NCBI GenBank assembly: GCA_946406115.1
Contig: OX291546.1
Span: 12,269,019-12,333,018 of the forward strand
Direction of reading: 5' to 3'
Source: Apoda limacodes
Taxonomy: Eukaryota; Arthropoda; Insecta; Lepidoptera; Limacodidae
DNA length: 64,000 nucleotides
Both the position numbers and the translations under genes were made by a program. This document shows positions 55,441 through 64,000 of this stretch, piece after piece. Positions within the stretch are counted from its first letter, which is position 1. Every line of letters begins with the position of its first letter. The notes below the pieces were generated by a model. The model made no database searches. It worked only from the letters and a program-made list of their open reading frames with translations, and was not told the DNA's origin.

Positions 55441-55735
55441 TTGGACATTACACACCAAGACAACGGATACAAATACATATATATTACTTTTTTTTTTGTA
55501 AATACATACTTATCATACATAAATACACCCAGACTCAAGACATACACAAATGTTTATGACATAAATGTTTGTCCAGTGCGGGAATCGAACCCGCACCCTC
55601 TGCACAGCAGCCGGTCATACTACCAACTAGGCTGCGAGGGAGGGAGGAGACTAATACTTCTAGATACCGTGTTCGGGCACACAAACCGAGCCGATCCGAG
55701 TACCTGAATTTTAAGGTACTTGCCGTCACACTACA
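55441..55735 (-). mobile_element. tRNA-derived SINE
   Basis: On the minus strand a tRNA-like head at 55639-55571 has an A-box-like TAGTTGGTAGTATGA and a B box GGTTCGATTCC inside GCGGGTTCGATTCCCGC. It is followed by a tail (AAACATTTATGTCATAAACA, then CTGGGTGTATTTATG) ending near 55441. The head lacks a proper acceptor stem, so it is not a functional tRNA gene. Internal RNA polymerase III promoter boxes would drive transcription of an intact copy. Confidence 0.7.
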
Positions 55736-56089
55736 TTATACGTAATGTGTGCGTCGACGCGAACTGTGCTACCGCGTAAAGGAATAAAAATGACGAGCCT
55801 TTAAAGAGCTCGAAGTAGGCAAAAGCCTGAAATTTTCTCAGAATATGCGTTACGTATGCGGGTTTCCTAACTAATAATAAAAATATAAAAGCAAAAACTA
55901 AAAATTTAAGAGGATTTTTAGAATAGGCGCCGTCGTACCGGTGGTAATTAAATGACACTGTAACTTACAAAACCGTCGAGTATAAGATTCATAATAAATG
56001 TTAATTGAATAAATTGTGCACATTTAAAGAAAAGCATTGTGATCCGATGCATGCGGAATATCGCTTTCGCAAAAGAAATTCAGTAATTT
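55736..56089. other. Gene B intron 3, nothing recognised
   Basis: Non-coding. Confidence 0.35.
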
Positions 56090-56290
56090 TAATATTTACG
56101 CATTGAATGTGCTCTATGCTCTCTACGCGCACATTCCATCTATCTGCTGACTAAAATGAATGCGCTCTATGATAAATTTGGCGGCACTTACAGCCTGCAT
56201 TTAACGCATTGGCTGCAATATATATATTCTATGTTAAAAAAAATCTTGTCAACAAAACACGGCTGTTGTCACATGGCGGGACCTATGAAT
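56090..56290 (+). repeat. Dispersed repeat, copy 2 (partner at 16690)
   Basis: Shares ATGCTCTCTA, CGCGCACATTC, AATGCGCTCTATGA, TTAACGCATTGGCTGCA and CTTGTCAACAAAAC with the inverse of 16690-16862. Confidence 0.5.
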
Positions 56291-56629
56291 AATAAACACT
56301 TTTTGGCCCCGGCACTCTTCGATACCTCGGGACTGAACACACGTGCTCACATCTGTAGAGAGAAAGTCACCACTATCGATTGACTAAGAAAATTCTGATA
56401 TCGGAAATGGCGGCGTATCAATTATATTTAATATTTAATTTAAAATTTAATAACTTAATATTTATATTATATTTGATAGACATAAATGAACGAAAAAAAT
56501 ATGAACCTAAACTTTAACTAAATTATAACAAACTAAAATTAAATAAAAATAGATAATTATAACAATATTTAAAAGTAACTTGAAAATAAAGAAAATCACC
56601 TTAAGATCAAGCACAACTGTATAGTTATC

Positions 56630-56631
56630 CT

Positions 56632-56663
<32 letters not shown>

Positions 56664-56726
56664 ATACTTAATTAAACAAATACAGAAAATATAGGATATA
56701 TATACATATATATAATATATACATAC

Positions 56727-56792
<66 letters not shown>

Positions 56793-56826
56793 CCTATATT
56801 TTCTGTATTTGTTTAATTAAGTATTT
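56630..56826. repeat. TA microsatellite inside a long near-perfect palindrome
   Basis: The arm beginning AATACTTAATTAAACAAATA at 56663 and continuing through CAGAAAATATAGGATATATA is exactly inverted at the right, ending at 56825 (TTTGTTTAATTAAGTATT). The arms pair for about 50 bases without mismatch and enclose a TA-rich core of about 60 bases. It can form a large hairpin or cruciform and lies about 55 bases from the gene B exon 3 donor. Confidence 0.85.
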
Positions 56827-56880
56827 ACTAAACTTAACGAGCAAAAGAAAACATGTTTTCCAAAAGCACTACCTACTTAC

Positions 56881-57062
56881 GTTATTTTTAATTTCCTTTT
56901 TTGCTGCTGTATTCAATATATTGTGTGAAACTTCTGTGTTTTTTCTATCGATAAATAAAATCCCACAAAGATAAGCAGTAATGCCGAATGGAAAAACATA
57001 AAATATTTCTTTTTTAGCTATAGGAACCAATTTGTCTACAACTTCCCATACGTTAAGTATAC
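56881..57062 (-). CDS. Agpat1/2-like: AGPAT gene B, exon 3
   Basis: A 182-nt exon on the minus strand between acceptor ttatttcag and donor gtaagtag, the same length and phase as gene A exon 3. It completes a Gly codon from exon 2 and encodes ILNVWEVVDKLVPIAKKEIF followed by YVFPFGITAYLCG and the motif ILFIDR. Its second half (KNTEVSHNILNTAAKKEIKN) differs most from gene A. No stops or frame shifts are present. The spliced reading continues into exon 4 at [11 protein letters not shown], linking motif II to motif III. It was not obvious as an ORF because it lacks a start codon. Confidence 0.92.
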
Positions 57063-57966
57063 CTGAAATAAAAAAAAATGTACATATATAAAATTACTAG
57101 CACTTCGCCGCATCTGTGCAGCGACTAAGGCCCAGAACACACGGTGAAACGCAACTGCAACAAAACCCTTTTGTAACTCTTGGTTCCACATACAGCGCTA
57201 CCTAAATATAATTAAATTAACTTATAATAATTTTAATTTTAATTATAATTTTCGCATACTATGTAAGTAAAAGAACTTTGTGGATTCATCCTTCAATAAA
57301 AAGAATATCAACTGTCATATGTTTGTAGCTTTATGCTTTTGGAGGCTATCAGTTAAAATAAAAAAAAAGCTTCAATGAAAGTTCTTCAATGTTCAGATTA
57401 CTTTTGTATCGTTTTAGAACAGTCACCATATTCGTAAGCTCTATATTTTTTGTCTCCGTACTGATAACTGAGACTTGATGTTCCATAGCATCTAATTACA
57501 AATAGTGTTTAGTCTTTATCGCTAATTACAGTGTGGATTTCGTTTTGCGCGCGACTCGTCCCTTCACCGCAGCGCTGTCGCGCCGTTCGCATTGCGTGCA
57601 CTCGCCATGGTGTTTCGCAGCGCATTATATTACATTGTTCACCGAGAGGTGAAAATGAGCGATTACTTGTATTTTCACTCGAGTGGTAACATAGTTCTTT
57701 ACACTACAAATGCGAGGATATTAAAATATAATTAATTAAAGTTTTAATTTACTTAACAAATAATAATTCACTTTTATAAACAAAGATGGCGCTGTACCGA
57801 ATAATTATAAGCTATGATTATGTTTTCTGTTGTTTGTAAATAGTGAGCTATTTTTTCAAATAGAAACTGGTTCGCATTTATAATCAGATAGTACTGTACA
57901 CAATAAAAAGAAGCTATTAAGTTATTTCGTCAGCTTCCAACTAGCCAGTGCTTTTATATTATTAGA
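57063..57966. other. Gene B intron 2, left part
   Basis: A GC-rich patch at about 57540-57620 (GCGCGCGACTCGTCCC) and the word CCCAGAACACACGGTGAAAC at about 57131 suggest a repeat relic, but I cannot define its ends. Confidence 0.35.
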
Positions 57967-58590
57967 CATGGGTCTAATGCAACAAATATTCGTGAGCTGC
58001 AGCTCAAATCGCAACTTGAGCCGGAGCTGCGAGCCGGCTCGCAGGTCAGCTCAAATTGAACATAAGGTGCATTGTGATTCAGGTTGCAAGAGCCTGCCCA
58101 ATGTTCTTGCAGCTTGTCGGCTCACAGGTCGGCGGCATGTATTCGCCTACGAGCCCCGCCGCACACAGGTCGATTTTTAAAATACTATTTTATTCTATTT
58201 CTATCATTTTTACTATACTTATATTTGTTTTAGTTATGTATGACTAATTTACTATGATAGTTGCACAATTATCTGCATCGCAACTTATATAAATACGAAA
58301 ATCATATGAAAATAATGTAACTTCACTCCATATATGTGAATTACCTACAAAAATTCAAAAAATATAACTTGTTTACCTGTGCCGCGCGTGGCGCCGCTCG
58401 GCAGACTATCGAGTCGCCACATCGCCGACGGCGCTGGCTCCGTCCAGGCTCTGATAAAGCTTAATAAACGAATAGTTGAGTTGTGTATTTTTTGAGCCGT
58501 GAGCTGCGCATTTTGGATTTGAGCTGCAGCTCAACAGCTCAATTTGTTGGAGCTGCGTTTTTGAGCCGGTTCGTCACTGAGTTACCCATG
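57967..58590. mobile_element. Putative hAT-like non-autonomous element rich in GAGCTG
   Basis: The ends are CATGGGT and ACCCATG (7-bp inverted), and subterminal regions on both sides repeat GAGCTGCAGCTCAA and GAGCCGG words. The centre has a GC-rich patch. No matching 8-bp duplication was found, so the element class is an inference. Confidence 0.45.
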
Positions 58591-58868
58591 TATATATATT
58601 ATTACGTTCTTGCCTCTAAACGGGCAAGCAGATAATATCTCTGCAAACACGTACTTTCAACCCTATTTTTGACTTTCAGAGCATGTGTAGTGTAAAATAG
58701 ATTTGCTTGGCAAGCATCTCCTGGACGGCCAAACACTTAAAAAACATAAATTTTCATCAAACATAGGCAAGCACGTAGTCTGCTTGTCAAACACATCAAG
58801 CATTCATAAATGATCAAAATTGCTTGCAAGGCGTTAAAAATTTACGTGCTTGTCAAGCATTTTTGATC
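58591..58868. repeat. Clustered TGCTTG(G/T)CAAGCA words
   Basis: TGCTTGGCAAGCA at about 58703, TGCTTGTCAAACAC at about 58781 and GTGCTTGTCAAGCA at about 58845, plus related half-sites. The words are palindromic. The unit is unidentified. Confidence 0.45.
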
Positions 58869-58876
58869 GTCTAGGG

Positions 58877-59184
58877 CAGTAGTTCCCAAAGTGGTCCAGG
58901 GGTCCACAGGAGACTCGACAGTGGTCTACGTTGGCGTGACAAAAAATTTGGGGTTCACAATACGTAAGCGGACAATTTTATCTGCTGCAGAAGAACTAAA
59001 ATCTTCACCTATCAATGTAGGCAGATAATATTTTAAGAAACTCAGCGACTGTTACTTGTAAAAACTTGCATATTCCATATTAAGATAAAGAGCAAATTTC
59101 CATAGTTAGATCTAATCTTCACATTTTTTGACGAGTTTTAAAATTTTAAAAGTGTCAATGTGAAAAAAAGCCTGGTAACCTCTG
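58877..59184. mobile_element. hAT-type MITE with 8-bp target duplication
   Basis: Begins CAGTAGTTCCCAAAGTGG and ends, inverted, CAGAGGTTACCAGGCT, the usual hAT end wording. It is flanked by GTCTAGGG (58869-58876) and ATCTAGGG (59185-59192), an 8-bp duplication with one mismatch. The 308-bp body has no ORF. Confidence 0.75.
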
Positions 59185-59261
59185 ATCTAGGGAGTCCTTT
59201 AAGACTGACAAAATGGCAACGACCTCGATTGTACTTTAGTTTTTTTGTGTAAAATCTTTAC

Positions 59262-59395
59262 CTAAGATATCAAAAGTTGATTGGTGATTGGCAACTATAA
59301 CTGCACCACGTTGTTCTGCCAGTATATGACCATTTCGTAAAAGCCATTTAAGGTTTATTATCCGTGACAAATGTTTCATCCATCGCGCTGCAAAC
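59262..59395 (-). CDS. Agpat1/2-like: AGPAT gene B, exon 2 (catalytic motif I)
   Basis: A 134-nt exon on the minus strand between acceptor cgtttcag and donor gtaaag, matching gene A exon 2 in length and phases. It encodes FAARWMKHLSRIINLKWLLR followed by NGHILAEQRGAVIVA and the catalytic NHQSTFD (HX4D) motif, ending at a Gly codon split with exon 3. About 61 % of residues match gene A. The phase implies an upstream exon ending in two bases of a codon, as in gene A exon 1. That exon was not found up to 64000. Confidence 0.92.
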
Positions 59396-59617
59396 CTGAA
59401 ACGATATAGGTATATGTAGAATACATGCACTTAAAGTTATACTGTGTTATCAACAAGATGTAACTGCTACTCGTTTATAAGTACACTGGTTTTTACCGGG
59501 TTAACATTTGGGGCTAGAAATTTAATAAGTAAGTACATTCAATAGTTCGGGGCGAACGAATATCTATCTTCGTTTGTAAAGGTTAAAGTAGTTAAGATTT
59601 TCTCCAGCCAGAATTAA
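59396..59617. other. Gene B intron 1, nothing recognised
   Basis: Non-coding. Confidence 0.35.
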
Positions 59618-59690
59618 ATCTCGATGGCTCAATTGGCAGAGGTGAGATTGTAAGGGTTGTAGGTTCGAGCTCGAGGGTAATCTTTTAAAT
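59618..59690 (+). repeat. tRNA-like SINE head
   Basis: TCTCGATGGCTCAATTGGCA (A-box region) and GTAGGTTCGAGCTCGAGGG (B-box region) have tRNA-like spacing, but the acceptor and D stems do not pair properly. Read as a decayed tRNA-derived SINE. Confidence 0.5.
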
Positions 59691-60944
59691 GTATCTTTTC
59701 TATAAAAATTAAATATTTGTTTATATTTATAAACTATAATATAAGTTTAAATTTATTGTGCCAAGAGATTTAGTGTCAAATCAAATAAAATAAAATAATA
59801 TTTATTCAAGTAGGTAGGTAGCTGAGAACACTTTTGAATCGTCAAAACAATCTAAGGAATGTTAATTTCTGCCAAAAAAGCCGGCAAGAAACTCAAATAT
59901 TTAAAATAAATAATAATACAATTCCAACAAAAACATTTTCATGTAAAATGTTGCCAAGACGAGACTGTCGCATGACTCGCACTGTCAAAAAGTTATCAGA
60001 TCGCGCTTCGCTTGGATCGTCTTGGCGGGGGCACTGCCGTACTTTTGATACTTTGATAATTAACTAACGAGTATACAAACTCTATTGAAACGCTTATTAA
60101 TATAAAAAATCGTAAGTATGCTACTAAAAAGGAAGTTGTGATACTCAAGTCAATTAAGAGAATACACTTCGCGGCGCCCGCGCGCGTTTTACATTTTTGC
60201 TTAAATGTTGCTGTCCCTATCGAACACGATGCGGGCGCGAGACCCCCTTTCCCCGCGCCGCGCGCCTTATTCTGGTATGATTTTGTCGTATAGCTGGAAC
60301 GTCAGTATTCTGATAAGCGATATGACTTTCACCCAAAAATACTATATTTTGAGCATTAACGAAGTATAAATGATTTATCATCATTAATTTTTCAATTTAA
60401 TGTGCTGCCATATTGTTTATCCGATTGCGATAAAACTATGTTAATTTATTGCTACCACTTGCGCAAAAGTTATAAGCATGAAAGAATGTCATTGGTTGAA
60501 ATGCAAAGGTTTTAGACGTTCTGTACGGCCCGTTCTCTGAGATAATAGCTAGGTTCCTACTTATACAAACTTATAAAGGTTGTGCGAGTTTTTTTTTTTG
60601 AAAAAAAACTTTATTTATAGGCAGGAATGAATATTCCAATAGGCGGAGGTTTCTGAGCTAACATTTATTTATCGTTTCAAAGAGACCTGCAAGGACGATA
60701 ATAAAATAGGTAGGTAACTCGGTACCTCGTAACATTTTGACCCACACATACGGTATCTACCGTTTTTAAAATTTACTTTAAAATCATAATAATGTTAATG
60801 ATGGTAAAATGTAAGTACAAATATTTACTTACCTTTTACCATTTTTAAATTAATACTTATATATATTATAGGTACTTATAGACTACATAATTAGTATTTT
60901 TCAAAATAATTGTGCGTTACGAAATTGTTGATTAAGTTAAGTAC
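59691..60944. other. Gene B intron 1 or upstream, partly repeat-like
   Basis: About 59775-59890 (ATTTATTCAAGTAGGTAGGT, CACTTTTGAATCGTCAA, CCGGCAAGAAACTCAA) resembles a dispersed lepidopteran repeat. A GC-rich patch at 60165-60270 has no recognised content. Confidence 0.4.
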
Positions 60945-61035
60945 TAAGTTATAACTTTTAAAAAACGTGTACACTGCCTACTGATTAACTAAAGAAATGA
61001 AAGGTAACATAAATGTAACATTGGCGGTCAATAGA
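60945..61035 (+). repeat. Direct repeat, copy 1
   Basis: AGTACTAAGTTATAACTTTT and CTGCCTACTGATTAACTAAA through ATGTAACATTGGCGG recur at 62333-62455 in the same orientation with short insertions. Confidence 0.6.
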
Positions 61036-61569
61036 TAATTAATAATACCAAAATAATCTATAAAAGTTGTAATTCGTAAACAATATTCGTAGTAAGTATT
61101 TTTTGAAATGGAGTAGGGTAAAACACCCAAATGTCAGCCCCTTAACATAAAACGCAACTTTCAGTCCTAACCATACCTGAAACTTGAAGTTATCCACCGT
61201 TGAATTTGCATTGTCGGGCTATTTGACATTTACACTTTATGTTATTGAGCATATATAGTGATTATAAACATCTTAAATTACGTGACAAAGAATAATAAGC
61301 GTTTAAAGTTTTGTACGGCAAATTTCCCTAATATCGGCCATCCTTTACCTAACTCCGGTCTGCTTCTATCCTAATGTTGAATCGTAAAAAGGGCAATATA
61401 TCAATAGAAATTATTTATTAATGTTGAAACTTTACCATGCATAACTTTAACTCTTTATAATACCTTTTAAAATAGAAATCGTATTAGGTTATATATGTAA
61501 TCTTGTTTTTCTTATTATTTGAAAATAGACCAATAATAAATAAAATAAATTGTTGAAATTTCCAACGGT
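61036..61569. other. No recognised gene or repeat
   Basis: AT-rich non-coding DNA. Confidence 0.4.
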
Positions 61570-61985
61570 AACTAGTTTTAATGTGATAAACAGCATTGTG
61601 TTTTACAGCAAAAAAATATAAACACACTGTTCTACACAGTTACATGAATAGATTTATTTAGTATTTTAACATACTGTATTTCTGTTAGAGCAGCCTAATT
61701 TCGGCCGTGATTTTTATAGTCAATTAAAAAAGTTTAACTAACATTTTGAGGCGGCCGAACTTTGATTATTCAATTAACGGTTTAAAAGCCCTAACTTAGG
61801 ATACTAATAAATCGATTAAAATTAAACATTGCTATTTAACTGTCCGGAATTAGTAAGAAAACTATTGTAAGCTATTGGTAAACAAAAAAATCATATTACC
61901 AGAGTGGTATCCGTTGACGTTTTTTGCTAAATTAGTGACAGAATTGCACTGTGCTGCCCCTCGCCGGCTTTACATAATCTTTATC
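61570..61985 (+). repeat. Left arm of a long inverted repeat
   Basis: Pairs with 62505-63020 in reverse complement. Matching blocks include ACACAGTTACATGAATAGA, GGTTTAAAAGCCCTAACTTA against TAGTTAGGGCTCTTATAG, and CAGAGTGGTATCCGTTGACG. The 62-codon ORF inside has no recognisable content. Confidence 0.7.
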
Positions 61986-62049
61986 ATAACCTTTCATTTC
62001 ATCATTCTATCAGTTTTTAAAAGTTGTAACGCAGTTGTTGATAAAGTCG

Positions 62050-62332
62050 CTTGGCCCTTTTGACTCGGTTGAACGACGGGCTGTGAGAATTGTCAACGAT
62101 TCCAAACTCACTTGCGGTATCGAGCCCTTAAGTCTTAGGAGAGACTTTGACTACCTGTGTGTGTTCTACCGCTTGTAAAATGGGTCAAGAAAGAAGTTAT
62201 TAGATGGTTGGAGGGTCGGCAAAGCGCGAGTGATACCTCTGGTGTTGCAAGCTTTCATAGGCTACGGTGACCGCTTACCATCAGGCGGACCGTAAGCTTG
62301 TTTTCCACGTTAGTGGGACAGGAAAAAAAAAA
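62050..62332 (+). mobile_element. CR1-like LINE 3' end
   Basis: The plus strand reads ERRAVRIVNDSKLTCGIEPL, SLRRDFDYLCVFYRL, then loses the following blocks and ends with the family tail GTGACCGCTTACCATCAGGC and an A run at 62322. It lies between the inverted arms. Confidence 0.7.
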
Positions 62333-62455
62333 AGTACTAAGTTATAATTTTAAAAATCGTGTTCTCTGCCTACTGATTGACTGAAGAAATTAAAGGTTAT
62401 AATAAAGATTATGTAATGCGTCATTGAATTATAATTTAAATGTAACATTGGCGGC
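62333..62455 (+). repeat. Direct repeat, copy 2
   Basis: Second copy of 60945-61035, immediately after the A tail of the LINE fragment. Confidence 0.6.
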
Positions 62456-62504
62456 ATGTATGCAATATGGTGTCTTTATGTCGTACGCTCCAGTGGTATA
62501 GTGT

Positions 62505-63020
62505 ATAGAAGCCGGCGGCAGCAGTGCAATTTTATCACTAATTTGGCGGAAAATGTCAACGGATACCACTCTGGAAATATGTTTTTTTGACCATAAATAG
62601 CTTGCAATAGTTTTCATACTGCTTCCGGACAGTAAAATAGCAATGTAAAAGAATTTTTATTTTATTGTAATTGTTTATTTTAATTTGTTACTTAGAAATA
62701 ACGGGGCCCATGATAGGATTCTTATTTTATTACAAAACCCTAATGTTGCCCTGCAGCCGAGACAAGGGGGATGACAGCAATTTTATAATTAATTAGTATC
62801 CTTAGTTAGGGCTCTTATAGTTTATAAGGCGTTCCATACCCGTTAATGGAATGACCAAAGTTCAGCCGCCTTTTAATGTTAGTTATACTCGGCCACATTT
62901 GCCTGTTCTGATGAAATATAGGATGTTCAAAATACTAAATAAGTCTATTCATGTAACTGTGTGGAACAGTGTGTTCATAATTATTTGCTAAAATACACAA
63001 TGCAGTTTGCCACATTAATA
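62505..63020 (-). repeat. Right arm of a long inverted repeat
   Basis: Reverse complement of 61570-61985 with insertions and substitutions. Clear blocks: TCAACGGATACCACTCTGG, then CTTGCAATAGTTTTCAT, ACTAAATAAGTCTATTCATG and TAACTGTGTGGAACAGTGTG. Confidence 0.7.
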
Positions 63021-63199
63021 ATTTATTTTTTAAATATAATATAGACTTTTTAATAATTTTATTATATTTTATTTATCATTCGTCAAATTCAGTTTTAACA
63101 TAAAAATCATAAGAAAATACCTATATAACCTAATATAATTTCTATTTTAATTCAACTTTCAATTTTAAATAACAATGACTAATAAGGCCTTCTTTTGTT
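63021..63199. other. AT-rich stretch, nothing recognised
   Basis: Non-coding. Confidence 0.4.
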
Positions 63200-63340
63200 T
63201 ACGATTTAGAACATTCTTTACTGGCCGATATTAGAGTAAAAGAAGGTTGTGTTATGGAAATGTTACAAGCGTCCATAGGCTATGGTGACCGCTTACCATC
63301 AGGCAGAAAGTCGGCTTGTTTGCCGATTTTTAATATATAA
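63200..63340 (+). mobile_element. CR1-like LINE tail remnant
   Basis: TCCATAGGCTATGGTGACCG and CTTACCATCAGGCAG followed by GGCTTGTTTGCCG are the 3' end of the LINE family seen at 6312, 33420, 44945 and 62050. Confidence 0.6.
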
Positions 63341-63539
63341 TATTTAATTTATTTTTTTAATTTAAAAAAATTAAATACCTGCTGTTCTATTATTTTTACT
63401 TAGGATAGGAATAATTGGAAATCTCTTTCTAGACTTTCAATCTTAGTGACACATTGTTAACAGAAGATGTAGGTACAATTATTTTGAAAAATAGGTATCA
63501 TACGGCAAATTTTTAAATAGGTATGTATTCATTATAAAA

Positions 63540-63910
63540 ATCCATACTAATATTATAAATGAGAAAGTAAATCTGTCTGTTTGTACCTCTTCACGCTTAA
63601 ACATCTGTACTGATTAAGATGAAATTTAGCATGGAGATAGTTAGACTCCCGAGAAAGGACATAGGCTACTTGAAAACGTTAAGTGTAAGTCGGTTTTTTT
63701 ATAATTAAGGAGTTTCCGCTGAAATCTTACATCTATAACCGAATTCAGGGCGGAAGGAACTGCGGTCAAATTCGGCATGGAGATAGTTTGAGTCCCGAAG
63801 AAGGACATAAGCTACTTGAAAACGTCAAGTGTGAGCCGGTTTTTTTTCTATAAGTGAGGAGTTGTGCTGGAATTCTACACCGATAACGCGGGCAATAGCT
63901 AGTATTATAT
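63540..63910 (+). repeat. TATTATAAATGCGAAAGT-family repeat, two partial copies
   Basis: TCCATACTAATATTATAAAT opens the unit. The block GCATGGAGATAGTTTGAGTC or its variant, then GGACATAGGCTACTTGAAAA, occurs at about 63628 and again at about 63776, so the unit is partly duplicated. It ends GCGGGCAATAGCTAGTA. Confidence 0.55.
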
Positions 63911-63916
63911 AGGTGC

Positions 63917-63975
63917 AACTTACTCATGATGCTGTCTGATCGAGGATCAATAAATTGCAAATCAAATGGTAACAC
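63917..63975 (-). CDS. Possible exon of an unidentified gene
   Basis: The minus strand reads LPFDLQFIDPRSDSIM and runs into a good donor (gtaagttg) at about 63927. The text is protein-like, but no acceptor can be defined with confidence this close to the window edge, and its phase does not fit gene B exon 2, so it is not that gene's missing exon 1 by this reading. May be chance. The bounds are approximate. Confidence 0.2.
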
Positions 63976-64000
63976 TTTTAATTACAGTTACCTACTATTA

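Noticed and set aside
55571..55639. tRNA gene on the minus strand
   Set aside because: The A and B boxes are present, but the ends do not form an acceptor stem and a SINE tail follows, so it is a tRNA-derived SINE.
56630..56826. Replication origin or scaffold attachment site
   Set aside because: AT-richness and the palindrome alone do not support either function.
59618..59690. tRNA gene on the plus strand
   Set aside because: Promoter-box resemblance only; stems do not pair.
1..64000. CRISPR array, prophage, operon or toxin system
   Set aside because: The window is eukaryotic; direct repeats present are TE-derived and irregularly spaced, and no such gene was seen.

Overview
This looks like insect nuclear DNA, most probably from a moth or butterfly. 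It is AT-rich, intron-bearing and densely packed with transposable-element (TE) remnants. The Lepidoptera assignment rests on recalled familiarity with several dispersed repeats: the LINE tail ending CTTACCATCAGGCGG, the repeat around GGTTCCGTACCC, tails containing TATTATAAATGCGAAAGT, and a tRNA-derived SINE. No species can be named from the sequence.

The only clear host genes are two paralogous 1-acyl-sn-glycerol-3-phosphate acyltransferase genes of the AGPAT1/2 type (lysophosphatidic acid to phosphatidic acid, endoplasmic reticulum). Both are on the minus strand, one behind the other. Gene A has exon 1 at 10913-11103, exon 2 at 8930-9063 and exon 3 at 4126-4307; its remaining exons should lie beyond position 1. 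Gene B has exon 2 at 59262-59395, exon 3 at 56881-57062, exon 4 at 48201-48369 and its last exon with the stop at 45487-45638; its first exon was not found. The shared exons have identical lengths (134 and 182 nt) and intron phases, but the proteins are only about 48-61 % identical, so the duplication is old. A possible small plus-strand terminal exon of unknown function lies inside intron 1 of gene A (9839-10111).

Nearly everything else is TE-derived. 1-8.7 kb: a Tc1-like transposase relic, CR1-like LINE pieces, MITEs, and a plus-strand RT split by a minus-strand CR1-like insertion. 11.7-18.3 kb: MITE pairs and a Jockey-like RT with its palm missing. 18.9-29.65 kb: a GC-rich cluster of Jockey-clade elements, first a nearly complete minus-strand copy (gag with zinc knuckles, endonuclease, RT), then two plus-strand copies abutting head to tail, each with a different internal deletion. 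30-35 kb: a hAT element with a perfect 8-bp target duplication inside a LINE, then an R1/I-like RT with RNase H. 36.5-37.7 kb: a decayed Crypton-type tyrosine recombinase. 38-45 kb: two 5' ends of one LINE family in opposite orientation, plus RTE and CR1 fragments. 45-64 kb: gene B exons among foldback elements, MITEs, SINEs, an almost perfect AT-rich palindrome and a long inverted repeat.

I found no CRISPR array, operon, canonical tRNA or rRNA gene, and nothing I would defend as a new biological system. The most informative observations are the nested and internally deleted TEs and the old AGPAT tandem duplication with conserved gene architecture.
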